A stretch of DNA of 64,000 nt from Viola odorata. Lineage: Eukaryota > Streptophyta > Magnoliopsida > Malpighiales > Violaceae. Shown one piece after another: positions 1 to 10,380 of this stretch. Both the position numbers and the translations under genes were made by a program. The stretch lies in contig OY829544.1 in assembly GCA_963691705.1 (NCBI GenBank), positions 35,175,917-35,239,916 of the forward strand, written 5' to 3'. The notes under the pieces were generated by a model, which was not told the origin of the DNA, did no database searches, and saw only the letters and a list, made by a program, of their open reading frames with translations. Each line of letters opens with the position of its first letter. The stretch's first letter is position 1.

Positions 1-890
1 AACTGGACGAAATCCTTCACTTTGTTGATGTGCGAAATAGGATCTTTAGTACCATCATAAGTATCAGCGGGAAGCTTCACTCGCCTGCTGACCCTGTGAC
101 GTCTTACACGACGACTGAAAGGGTGACCTGAGGTATCATCAAGAATCTCACGCGCAGGACGTGGGGGAGATATGTCTCCTTGTCGCCCTCCTTCCCTTGG
201 TTCAAGTATACGATGTCGCCTGGGAGACCGACTGCGACTCCTGGGAGAACGACTTCGATATCTTCTGCTACTAGATCTTTCACTATACACGGGAGATAAA
301 CTCCTGTTTGTTCCTTCCCTCCGTCCGGCCCAACGGTTCCTTAACGCCTCAAGCTGCCTGTCTTCCTGCAGAAGAAGTCTTTACGGCATTTGGGGTACAT
401 AAGCCTCTACTCCTCCTTGAGTGAGCTGTATGTGACCAACCGGGGGATTTCCTGTGGATAAAGGCACTTGGGGGTTCTCTGGAAACAACGGGGGCAGAGG
501 TCGATCAGCAACAATAGATGATGTGAACAAGGCGCGAGGAGGAACGCTAGATCCAGAAGCACCAGGCGTGACTCTAGTGGCCATTTCAGTCAAATATTCC
601 AGGCGGGAACGAAGGGCCGCTATTTCCATAGCAAAAGGATTTTCATTGTTAAGCACAGATCCTTCCAAAAGAGGGGTATAAAGATCAGATCCCACCGTCT
701 GTGATGAAGAAATGACCGTCTGCGAGGAGATAGATCCTCCGGCGATCCCGACCGAGAGGTCCAGAGGTCCCGAGATAGTCGATTGCGTCGTCATAGAGAG
801 GTCAGCAGTAGCAAAAGGAAATAACCGCCTGCAAGTTGAGAAAGGAATACTAGAAAATGTAGTCCGGTCTTGCTCCGATCTGGCTGTCAT
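1..890 (-). pseudogene. Gag N-terminal region of Tat-type Ty3/gypsy element B (runs off left edge)
   Basis: On the minus strand a gag reading frame starts at a likely ATG at 890-888, about 65 bases inside the primer-binding site, and stays open to about 381. Similarity to the gag of elements A (11.7-12.3 kb) and C (55.8-56.2 kb) continues past that stop to position 1. Shared segments include a stretch ending in LTEMA/LTELA followed by SxPSVP-like residues, and an arginine-serine-rich stretch around 180-300. Gag would form the particle that packages the element RNA. The stop near 381 shows that this copy is defective or has a sequence error. The rest of gag and all of pol lie left of the window. 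Confidence 0.75.
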
Positions 891-954
891 AACCGTTCCG
901 ATCTCCCAACTAAACGGAGCTTGGCTATTAAGGACACTCACTTAATACACCAAA

Positions 955-973
955 GCTCTCAATGAAAGCACCA
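955..973 (-). promoter_or_regulatory. Primer-binding site of element B
   Basis: Read on the minus strand, this 19-base stretch begins TGGTGCTTTC and lies 2 bases inside the LTR. It is nearly the same as the sites in elements A and C. It begins with TGG, as expected for pairing with a tRNA 3' CCA end. I did not identify the primer tRNA. Confidence 0.7.
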
Positions 974-975
974 TT

Positions 976-1511
976 TGATAAGATCTGAGATCTCTTCTGG
1001 TCGGAAACGGCTGCTGCAGCTAGTCGGAGGGGAAGCGATCGGCGTCGGAGATACCTGCAAGGCGCCGGAGGGGGACTCCGGCGTAGACACTCCGATGCTT
1101 AAGTTAGTTCGAGTTTTTAGAATGGTAGAGGTTCTCCAAGATGATCTCGATCTTACCTTCTGTTTGGAAAGATGGGGGAATTTATAGGCCGAAGTTGGCG
1201 ATACCTGACAGCGATAAGGGTGCAGCGATAAGCATCGTCCGAAGTTATCGCCTCCAGCGATAATGGGTGAGCCATCGCGGGCGATAATCACATAAGGCCT
1301 ATCAGGAGCGACATCCTCTTCGTTCCCCTAGGATGGGATGACGCCGTGCGCGTAAAGATGCACGAGATCCTCCCCCGCTGAAGTCGACCATCCTAGGAAA
1401 CTTCCGCCGGCCCGGGCGATAGGTTGGCTTTTCAGGGAAGCGTATAAAAACTCGTCAAGGATAGATGCCGTGGCTACAATATTGCCGTCAGGAGCATTCC
1501 AATTGTTATCA
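976..1511 (-). mobile_element. LTR of element B
   Basis: This is a 536-bp LTR read on the minus strand. It begins TGATAACAAT, like the LTR of element C, and ends TTATCA directly before the primer-binding site. It has blocks in common with the LTR of A (gatgcttaag, gctgaagtcgaccatcc, the cgccggagggggnc block) but is clearly diverged, so it is not A's missing partner LTR. The right flank (1512-1535) reads as a purine tract ending in AGG before TGATA on the minus strand. That is what is expected upstream of a 3' LTR, so this LTR has element-internal sequence on both sides. Confidence 0.7.
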
Positions 1512-3054
1512 CCTGGGAAGAATGTCTTCCTTTTATTGTATTGTCTTATTACCTATCTACGCATATCACTATTTTTGATTTGTTGAAACTCATATGTCGT
1601 TTGGTTCATATGATATCATTCGGTTTGATATTATTGCCTTTGAAAGTGTTACTTAGCATAGGTGGCAGTAGAAAAATCGAGGTGATGTGGATAGCCTATG
1701 GACAAGCCAAGCGCTATGGTGTGCGCTTGTATGTCACGATGACATTTATGAGGAACCATGGAAGGAGGCGCGAGTCCTTCAAGATACATACTTAGGTTTG
1801 GCAGTGCTTACGCCGGAAACGGTCTCTAACCCAAGTACCAGCAAACATGGCCACTTGGGGCAATGGTCCTACACAACGTGTTGTCATATTCAATGACATC
1901 GCAACCAAGTTGAACTTAAAGGGCTGGTATGGTTCCATTTGTGATTATTTTGATGTTACTAACTTAAGGTATTGTCCTGCAGGTTTAGGTCTGGATTCGA
2001 GGACGAATCCTTTCCAAGGGGGAGAGAATGATGCGAATCTTAGTGAATTCAACGGAATACTCTTGCCACCTAACGGACCAACGATTCGCGCGAGGAATAA
2101 GGAGATGCAAAAGAAGTCATCACAGTTCATCTACAGAGAATTGGAATGCGAGGAAGTCCCACATCTTGTGAGCTATTTCAAGTGCCCACAAATTGTGTGT
2201 GTTGCGGATTACACCCTTTGGCAACCAAGGAAGCGCAAGAGATGGCGAGTGTTCATAGAGCATGGAATTGCAGTTGCAGAACTTTCTTGGGCAGAAAGCA
2301 TTAAACAAGATTCGAGGGCAAATCTTTTCGAAGTGGGAGGGAATGATACGATCCCAGGATGTGTCATGCATGGCGCATCGCATGTTAGCAACAAGCATAT
2401 TGACAAGCAAATCCTGAAGAAATAGTGGTTAGGGCCATTGACTCTAAGCCTTAGCGTCAACGACACTAGTGACTGTTTTGAAGGGCTTTCTGAGATAGAG
2501 GATGGCGTCGTTGACTCTAATGACTCTATGCCTTAGCGTCAACGACTCTAGTGACTGCAACTTCGGACCTTCCATTATTTATTTAGCTATTTTCATTAAT
2601 TAATTAATTTAGTCTAAATTTATTTTAATTAATTAATTAGGAGTTCTATTAAGGGAAGGATTCCATTGTAAGGATTTTAGGGTTTCTCCTATTTAAAGGA
2701 GCCACCCTCTTCATTATTTTGGTTACGTTATCTTGAAATAAAAACCAGAGAGTTTTCTCAATTGTTCTTCGCGAGCCTTGTCCCTCTTTGAGTCCGGATA
2801 CTCGATTAGGATAGCAAGTAAAACCCGAAAATCCATTCCATTGAGTCGTCGCCCAAGGTTGATATTCACAGGTTGAATATAGGTCGCGGGATCGAATCAA
2901 GAACCTCACTTGAAATCGATTAGGTTGGTTGACACAGGTTGTCCTCAGGTCTAAGCTCGTACTTGTTGAGTTTATCTTCCGCATCGAAATCCAAGCCTAG
3001 AACTAGATCGGGAATTACTCGTTACGCATCCTACGCAACTAGGATTGTATCACC
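1512..3054 (+). mobile_element. Remnant of a plus-strand Ty3/gypsy element with likely LTR end
   Basis: The frame at 1847-2425 encodes a protein with DSRTNPFQ followed by GxND, then GPTIRAR, and a second weaker copy DSRANLF...GGND. From memory, such motifs occur in the tail of chromovirus-type polyproteins. Downstream is an LTR-like stretch with TATTTAAAG near 2690. It ends ATTGTATCA at 3054, where sequence resembling the 3' end of element A begins. I see no integrase or reverse transcriptase here, so most of the element is missing. The LTR start is not determined. Confidence 0.4.
2436..2565 (+). repeat. Two-copy direct repeat of about 40 bp, spaced about 84 bp
   Basis: A segment reading gactctaagccttagcgtc and onwards (about 2440-2475) recurs with few changes at about 2524-2560. 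It sits between the gypsy-remnant reading frame and the LTR-like stretch. Confidence 0.6.
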
Positions 3055-3188
3055 TAGGGAGTAACAAGAACCGAAATGTCTTCCCCTTTTTCAAAGGTTA
3101 TATCCTTAGCGCGTGTTGTGTCTTTCTAACACGCCACCCTACCATGTGTCGATTGCCCACTGGTCGCTTCTCTTGACCCGTTTAGGGT

Positions 3189-3195
3189 TATATAT
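3189..3195 (+). promoter_or_regulatory. TATA box of the antisense gene of element A
   Basis: TATATAA lies 169 bases upstream of the candidate ATG at 3364. A pyrimidine-rich leader lies between them. The box points on the plus strand, opposite to the element's own transcription. Confidence 0.5.
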
Positions 3196-3363
3196 AACAT
3201 TCTCCGCGCCTCCTCTTTTCTTTTTTCATCTCCTTTCCTACACAATATCATTTCCAAAAGCAACTTGCATTGCTCCTTCTTCATTTTCTGGGATTCCTGG
3301 TATTCCTTGACGAAGGTATACTTATTTCTTTTTCTCCTTCTAATTTCTTATCTGTGTTTAACC

Positions 3364-5695
3364 ATGGCAAAAACTCGTCGTTCTAAAAAAGCCATCGGGG
3401 AAGAAAAGATTGAGAACACCCCCACTTCTCTTTATTCTTTGCCCATGCTCCAGTAGGGTTAGATGGATTCAATGCACAATTTCCTGCTGGTTGCTCAATT
3501 TGGGTTGAGTTTATTCGCCTTAATAGTGAATTACCCGATAACAGTAGGATATTGTACACCAAAATGTTCAATTATGGGTTTCGGCTTCCTCTCGGCCCCT
3601 TAGTAGAACAATTGTTAACCCAGTTTGACTTGAACCCTGCCCAACTGAGTCCCAATGCGCTCTGCGTTGTCTATGCTTTTCTTGCATTATGTAGATTTAA
3701 AGGAATTAAGTCTCCTTCTATCTCATTGCTTCAAAATCTTTTCCAACTGTATTCACGTAGAGGGGTGATAGCGATAACACCCCGCTACGACGATGAGTCC
3801 TTAAAACCATTCACCTGGAAACTCATGTACCTTGAGTCTTCCATTGCCGGTTGGAAAGAGGGATTTTTCGTTGCTGACCTACCCGGTCCCTGGTGGAGGA
3901 CGGGTTTTAATCATAAGATTAAGGACGACGCCTGAGGTAGTAGAAAACCACTTTCTTCTCCAGAGGACGGCTGGCTACAGAAACTGCTTCAACTGGAATT
4001 TAGTGTCGATACCCGTGATGTGGCCAACGGGGTGGATGTTAACGCGTGCAAAGTTGGTGAGTATTTAACCCACTTTCGTTACATTTCAGAGAAGTACTAA
4101 CACTAACGTTATTTCATGAATATGCAGTGCCTCCGCCCGGTTGGGAGCCAGAGTATATAAGGAGAAAGAAGATGAGGGCCCAAAAGCAAAGAGAAAAAGT
4201 CGTTGTTGCCGCTGCTGCTGTCATTGCTACTGCCGCTGCACCTTCTGAAGAAGGGGCTACTACTGTTAATTTGGTCCCACCGTCTTCTCAGGAGGTTGCT
4301 GCTACTCTCAATACTGCCCAGGCGTCTTCCTCACGAGCACGTGTTATGAGGAAAAAGAGAAACAGAAATATAGGCGGCGTACGTTCTGCTCTTCCTCAGG
4401 GTACTACTCCCTTAGAAGTGACAGTTGCCGATATGGTTCTAACGGGAATTCCTCTGGTTTCTATGTCTACTCAGGTACCCTCACTCATCGTCCCTATCGT
4501 CTTTCTCTATTCCCTTGTTGTCTTCTTAGTGTGCTTTTGTTCTTTTTAGGAAACCAGTACTATTTCCGCTCGTTCCCTTCCTATCGAGAATATGTCCTTC
4601 GTAGATTTTCTCGAGAGCCGTAAAAAGAAGGCCCGTCATGACTTTCAGACTAGCCCTATCGGTCATACGTCGTCTGGTGCTAATTCTTCCCCAAGAGCTT
4701 CCGTGGAAGGCAGTCTGCTTCCTGGATCATCTCGGGGTGCTAACGTTGATGGTGATTTTCACCCTTTTTTTGAATCCTCTCCTCTTCACTCTTCCTCCCT
4801 CCCTATGGGTTTTGCTTCAGATGTGATGGGCCCCGATTTTGAAGTGTTTGCTGCTTCTGGGTCTTTCGTACCCGAAATGGGAGGTTCCTCTAATCACCCT
4901 CCTTCTCCGGCTACTTTGTTTCTTGTTCCTGTGTCTCCGACTCCCGAGGAAAGGGGCAACGCCGCTTCTGATGTGATGGTCAGTTTGAGTTCGTTCGCTT
5001 CTGCTAGGCCTGTCACCCACCAAGTTAATTTGGGTGGCCTCCGGGAGGAAGCCTTCCAGATTTCAGGGGCTGAAGGTGATAACACTACTCTCACCTCTTC
5101 ATCCCTTTTGGTGGCTCGCGTAATGTCACATCGAGGAGAAAGAGATGTTTTTTTGGCCAAGAATCGTCAGGAGCGTATAAGCTTCCTCCGTTCTCATCTA
5201 TTTTCTTCGTTTTGCAATCTTCATTATTGGGATGAGGACAACGCGAAGGTAGCAGCGGAGAAACAAGGAGAAATAGACAAACTGACGAATGAGCGTCAGG
5301 GACTCTTAGACGTTGTGGCAGCTGCCAGGAAGGAGACAGAGGATGCTCGACTTGCACTGGACAATGAGAAACAAAAAGGGCTTGCTCTGAATACCCGTCT
5401 TTCTGAAGAAGAGGCTAGAAGCATTACCCTTAACGCCGAGCTTGAGGCAGAAAGGCGTAAAAATGCTGAGTTGTCTGCAGAGCTCAACCTTTCTACAGAG
5501 AAATGTCGTTGGTATATGCGGGAGGGGGCGGGACTTATGACGGATGCTTTCCTGAAATTTTACGGGGCAGACGCTCTTCGAGTTAACGACCTTTCTGAGT
5601 ACTACTTGGCGAAGGCCCAGAACGTAACCGATAAGGATTTCCATAGGGAAAGGGTCCCGGATCAAGAGAGAAATGATGCGACAGCTCCTCTATAG
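3364..5695 (+). pseudogene. Antisense spliced extra gene of element A, putative gypsy-type transposon domain protein
   Basis: This gene runs opposite to gag-pol. The candidate start is the ATG at 3364 (MAKTRRSKKAIG). A frameshift before about 3435 and one TGA at 3933-3935 break the first exon (3364-4056). Intron 1 is 4057-4127, with GTGAGT, a perfect TACTAAC branch point and TGCAG. Exon 2 is 4128-4474. Intron 2 is 4475-4549, with GTACCC and a pyrimidine tract before TTTAG. Exon 3 is 4550-5695, and the frame is kept across both junctions. Exon 1 has the pattern NYGFRLPLGP...LNPAQLSPNA, which I recognise as the plant putative gypsy type transposon domain (Pfam Transposase_28). Exon 2 opens with a basic, alanine-rich stretch. 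Exon 3 ends in a coiled coil of about 100 residues. Function is unknown. Element C carries a related gene in the same relative place, and such antisense genes are known in Grande-like elements. Confidence 0.7.
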
Positions 5696-6426
5696 GCGTT
5701 ATATTTCACCTCTTGTTTTTTGTTGTTAGCACACCCTTTTGCCCGTCCCTTGTGGATGTTTTGTAATATTGACAATGTCAAGATTGCCCCGGACAGTTGC
5801 TGCCCCTTTTTCTCGAAATTTCACTTGTTAATCTTATTCCGCGGTACTTCTGTCACGATATAATTAGTAACATTATTAAGATCAAAATATTATAATTATC
5901 ATACCCTATTCGAAGAATTAATCACGATGGCTTTAGTGACATAGCTTCGAGATAACACGCCGCATATGGAGGTGTTAAAATATTTCTTCCTTTGAAGATA
6001 CGTAGATATGATAAAATAATATCCTTTTGAAGACATGTCACTAAGAAGAGAGGATATTTCAATGGGCATGTCTCTATGCTGACCATAACTTCTCCATAGT
6101 GAATACCCATTGCAACAGATGGGCCTCATTCACGAACCATATAATAATGGGCCTCGATATCATCCCTTTTTGAGGGAGACATAACGATTTGAGGTATTTA
6201 CATATATATCCCGGAGAAGGGCCTCTATTTTTGACTACTAACGCCTGCTTGGAAGCAGACATTTCTCGCCAAATCATATAGCATTTGCGAAGGTAGAATT
6301 CTTCGCAATATCTTTCTTTGCATTTCTCTTTAGCGAAAACTATGAATTGATTTTCGCATATCGTATAGCTGACGCTCCTTTGATGCCATTCCTTTGTCAT
6401 TGCTATGGAGGATAGATTAACGTCAT
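5696..6426. other. Spacer inside element A
   Basis: This is the 3' flank of the antisense gene and the untranslated part of the element. I see no gene, only an AT-rich stretch (5860-6110) leading into the tandem arrays. Confidence 0.5.
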
Positions 6427-6590
6427 CCCTTTGGTGTTGCTAGGGAGATCACATTAACGCCGCCCTTTGTTGCTAGGGGGATCACATTAGCGATGCCCTT
6501 TGTTGTTAGGGGGATCATATCAACGCCGGCCTTTGTTGTTAGGGGGATCATATCAACGCCGCCCTTTATTGTTAGGGGGATCATTCAACC
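6427..6590. repeat. Tandem array, about five 33-bp units, element A
   Basis: Units read ccctttgttgttaggggg plus atcatatcaacgccg, with small changes. Element C holds only about one recognisable unit, on the opposite strand near 62372. Confidence 0.75.
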
Positions 6591-6754
6591 TTGCTGAATC
6601 CGGCCTCGCCGGGGCATTACTTTTATGTTACTTTCCCTCCAAGCTCGTTGGATTCGGGCATTGCTTTTGCCATAGGGATATCCGGATATCACCAGGTATT
6701 TGCCGTCCGGTTACTGGCTGGGATATCCGTTGTTGTTTCAAGTGTCAACGATTG

Positions 6755-7190
6755 GCCTGGAGCGTACCTCGTCTTAGTGAGCCGTCTGATCAGGAGCGGT
6801 TGTCACAAGGATAGGATTTTCACTTCCAGGCGTTGATTTCTCGCATCCCTGGAGCGTGCCTCGTCTTAGTGTGCCGTCTGTATTAGCACGGCCGCCACAA
6901 GGATAGGATTTTCACTTTCAGGGTGGAGTCTTCATTTCCCTGGGGCATGCCTCGTCTTAGTGAGCCGTCTGTATTAGCACGGTTGTCACAAGGATAGAAT
7001 TTTCACTCCCAGGGGTGCCGGGGTGTGCCTTGTCTTAGTGAGTCGTCTATATTAGCACGGTTGTCACAAGGATAGGATTTTCACTCCCGGCGTTGAATCT
7101 TTAAGTATGCTAGGGCGTGTCTCGTCTTAGTGAGTCGTCTGATCAGGAGCGGTTGTCACAAGGATAGGATTTTCACTCCTGGCACCCTCC
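6755..7190. repeat. Tandem array of 70-100 bp units, element A
   Basis: Five copies of acaaggataggattttcact occur at about 6800, 6897, 6988, 7060 and 7158. Each is linked to a block reading cctcgtcttagtgagccgtc followed by tgatcaggagcggttgt or tattagcacggttgt. The array lies just downstream of pol. The same array, inverted with the element, is at 61735-62230 in element C. Confidence 0.85.
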
Positions 7191-7287
7191 ACTATCTGCA
7201 CGTTATCAACCACAAAGTGCACACACAAAAAATATTCTCGATTCGCTTGTTAAAGCATGTTATTAATACTACCGCATAGAGGGAATA

Positions 7288-9290
7288 TTAGACTCTAGCA
7301 TGATATAATTTCAAACGAGCTATGTTCCAAGAATTTGGTAAGGGAGTACCGTCAAGTGTTTCCAAGTGATATGCTCCATTTCCGATAACGCGGGTAACGC
7401 GGTACGGGTCATCCCAGTTTGAACTGAGTTTCCCCATGCGCTGTCCAGCCGCTCGTTTATCCCTGAGCACTAAATCTCCTGCTTTGAGTAGTCGTTCTCT
7501 GACTCATCTATTGTGATAACATGCCATTTTTCTCTTATAATGCAGCGTTTTCAAAAGAGTTTCCTCTTGTAACTCTAGCAACACGTCGAGGTTAGCTCAT
7601 AACCTCTCTTCATTTATCTCTTCTTTGAAGTATGCCACCCTCAAGCTCATGGTGCCAATCTCTACTAGCGTGACAGCCTCGGTGCCGAAAGCTAATGCGA
7701 AAGGGGTTTCTCCGGTGCTGGTTTTAACGGTCATGCGATACGCCCACATCACGTATGGTAGCTCATCTGCCCATTTCTTCTTAGAACCTTCCAAGTTCTT
7801 CTTGATGCCGCTAAGGATGCTGCGATTGGTTACCTCCGCTTGACCATTAGTCTGCGGATGTCCTACGGAAGAGAACCTTTGTTCGATCTGAAATTCCGTG
7901 CACTGATCTTTAAAAAACTGACTCGTAAATTGTATTTCGTTATCGCTGACTAATATGCGAGGTATATCAAATCACATAATGACTTGGTGTTTAAAGAAAT
8001 GCCAAATTTTTCCGTGGTGATGTTAGCTACCGCTTCCGCTCCTGCCCATTTCGTGAAGTAATCCACTGCCACAACCACAAATTTTAGCTGAGACCTGGCC
8101 TTTGGAAATGGGCCTAAAATGTCGATTCCCCATTTAGAAAATGGGCAAGGAGCAACAATCTCAGAAATCTCCGTGGCAGGTCGTCGGGGAATCTTAGCAA
8201 ATTCCTGACATTTCTGACAAGTTCGTACGAAGGTATCGCAGTCCCTACGAATGGTAGGCCAATAGAATCCCATCCGAAAGACCTGCGCGGTCATAGTGTC
8301 GCCGGACACATGCATGCCGCATATCCCTTCGTGGATTTCTCGCAGAGTGTGGAGACCTTTTTGCTCCGTTATGCACCTGGTGGTTGGATGAGAGAAGCAT
8401 CTCCGAATCAGTTCTCCGTCATAATATGTGCATCGTGCCGCTTGCTTCAAGACTTTTCTCTTTTCGGCGTTATCTGCAGGTAACTCATCGTGCTTCAAGT
8501 ATTTTATTACGGGGATTCGCCAATCATTTTCAATTTCTTCAACACAAAGCGACACTTGTTCTTCCATGAAAGAAGGCACAGATACTTCTCCATAATACAC
8601 GCCCTTAGGTATAGACGCTTCTGGGTTCGCTGCGATTTTGGCGAGGTTGTCTGCCTCGGTGTTATCCTCTCGAGGGATATGCTCGAAGCTGACCTCCATG
8701 CCACTTTTCTTTATTTCTATCAACTCACGTTTCACTTTAGAGAGATATTGAACCATGATGGGCTCTCTGGCTTGAGAGTTTCCCAAGACTTGGTCTATTA
8801 TCAATTTGGAATCTCCACATATCTTTAGTCGCAAGTCTCCCATCATTCCCGTGTCATGTATGGCTTTGGTGGAGAAACTTCTTCCTATTCTGAGTCCAGC
8901 TAGCAATGCCTCATATTCTGCCGCGTTGTTAGATAACGGTTGCAAGATTCGGATGGCATATCGTATTTGCATGTCGTGCGGCCCAGTCATAAAAATTCCG
9001 GCTCCGACTAGCTCTTGATTCTTGGCCCCGTCCACATGGATAACCCATAGGTCGGTGTAGGTTTCCGGGAAAGGAAGGTCCAAATCATCTTTTTCATCTT
9101 CTGGTATGTCCGTCAATGGGTCCTGCGTAAACGTGTATTCCGCTATGAAGTCCGCTAGCGCTTGAGCCTTTATAGATGATCGGGCCTTATACTGTAATCC
9201 GTACTGCTCAAGTTCAATGGCCCAAATTAGCATCCTTCCTGAAGACTCAGGTTTTCTAAAAATCCATTTCAAAGGTTGATCTGTAAGCAC
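7288..9290 (-). pseudogene. RNase H modules and integrase of element A
   Basis: Read from 9290 down to 7288. The first part is the tail of the ordinary RNase H (LTDQPLK, then ARSSIKAQALADFIAE). Next comes a second RNase H-like domain with DGAKN, AAEYEALLAG, CGDSKLIIDQ and EDNTEADNLA. Integrase follows: an HHCC zinc module (HEGICGMH, then CQKC), the first catalytic aspartate in GIDILGP, SDNE in the DN region, and QAEVTNRS with the catalytic glutamate near 7820. The C-terminal part ends HLETLDGTPLPNS...RLKLY. One lost base near 8010 shifts the frame, and CGA has become TGA at about 7972. Further stops separate the last two open stretches (7597-7794 and 7288-7470). The integrase is therefore dead. 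Confidence 0.85.
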
Positions 9291-9305
9291 GATGACGGGG
9301 TGAGC

Positions 9306-10380
9306 CTAAAAGTACTGGTCCATTTTTCGCGTTGCCTGTACTAACGCAAATGCTATTTTTTCAATGCAAGCGTATCGTAGCTCGGCGTCTTTCAAAACAT
9401 GACTAACGAAGAATACCGGGCGATGAACATGACTATCATCTCGCACGAGGACAACACTGACCACCTCATCTGTAACGCTCAAATACAAATATGGGGTATC
9501 TCCTGGCTCTGGTCTTGTTAGCACTAAGTCAGAGGAAAGGTAGGCTTTTATGCCACCAAATGCTTCTTCACATTCTTCTGTCCATTCGAAAGGAGCCTTT
9601 TTACGAATAACTTTGAAGAACGGTAGGCATCTCTTACCTTGCTTAGAAATGAATCGCCCTAGAGCGATAACGCGCCCTATGAGCTTTTGCACTTCTTTGA
9701 CTGTTCGAGTAGATATCATATCGTGGATGGCTTTGATCTTCAGCAGGTTGGGCTGAATGCCTTTTTGACTGACCACATAGCCCAGAAACTTACCCATTTG
9801 AAATGCAAACATGCATTTACGGGGATTGAGCTTCGTTTGGTATTCTCTCATTACTTTGAATACTTCCTCCAAATCTGCTAAGTGGTCCTCAAAGCTTCGG
9901 CTTTTTATTAATACGTCATCTACATATGCCTCTACTTTCTTCCCAATTTGCTTCTTGAAAACCTTGTTCGCCATGCGCTGAAACGTGGCTCCAGCATTTT
10001 TTAGACCAAATAGCATCGCCGTATAATAGTATGTGGCTTTTGGAGTGATGAAGGCAGTCTTTTCCTCATCTTCAATGGCCATAGGGATTTGGTGGTACCC
10101 CGAATTAGTGTCTATAGAGCTTAGATATGTGTACCCAGCAGTCTGGTCGACCAACTAGTCGATTCAAGGAAGAGGGTAGCAATCCTTGGGACAGGCGTCG
10201 TTTAGGTTAGTGAAATCAATACACATGCGCCAATCTCCGTTAGGTTTTAGAACTAGGACAGGGTTAGCTAACCATGTCGGGTATTGAACCTCCCGAATGA
10301 AACTCGCATCCAGGAGTTTTGATATCTCCTTCTCGATAGCTATTGCCTTTTCTGTAGAGAACAGTCACCGTTTTTGCTGA
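9306..10380 (-). pseudogene. Reverse transcriptase of element A
   Basis: Read on the minus strand, this is a Ty3/gypsy reverse transcriptase that would copy element RNA into DNA. It shows NGDWRMCIDF, LNDACPKDCYPLP, SSIDTNSGYHQI and the catalytic AYVDDVLIKS near 9925. The RNase H begins after LRYACIEKIAFALVQATRKM. The open stretch is 9306-10154. The N-terminal part to about 10380 continues after an in-frame stop near 10155. Unlike the copy in element C, the YVDD region is unbroken. A stop at about 9306 separates it from the RNase H frame. Confidence 0.85.

Noticed and set aside
1541..1896. Small open frames before the gypsy remnant as separate genes
   Set aside because: Short and overlapping, with no motif. 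The nearby DSRTNPF motif shows that the area is retrotransposon debris.
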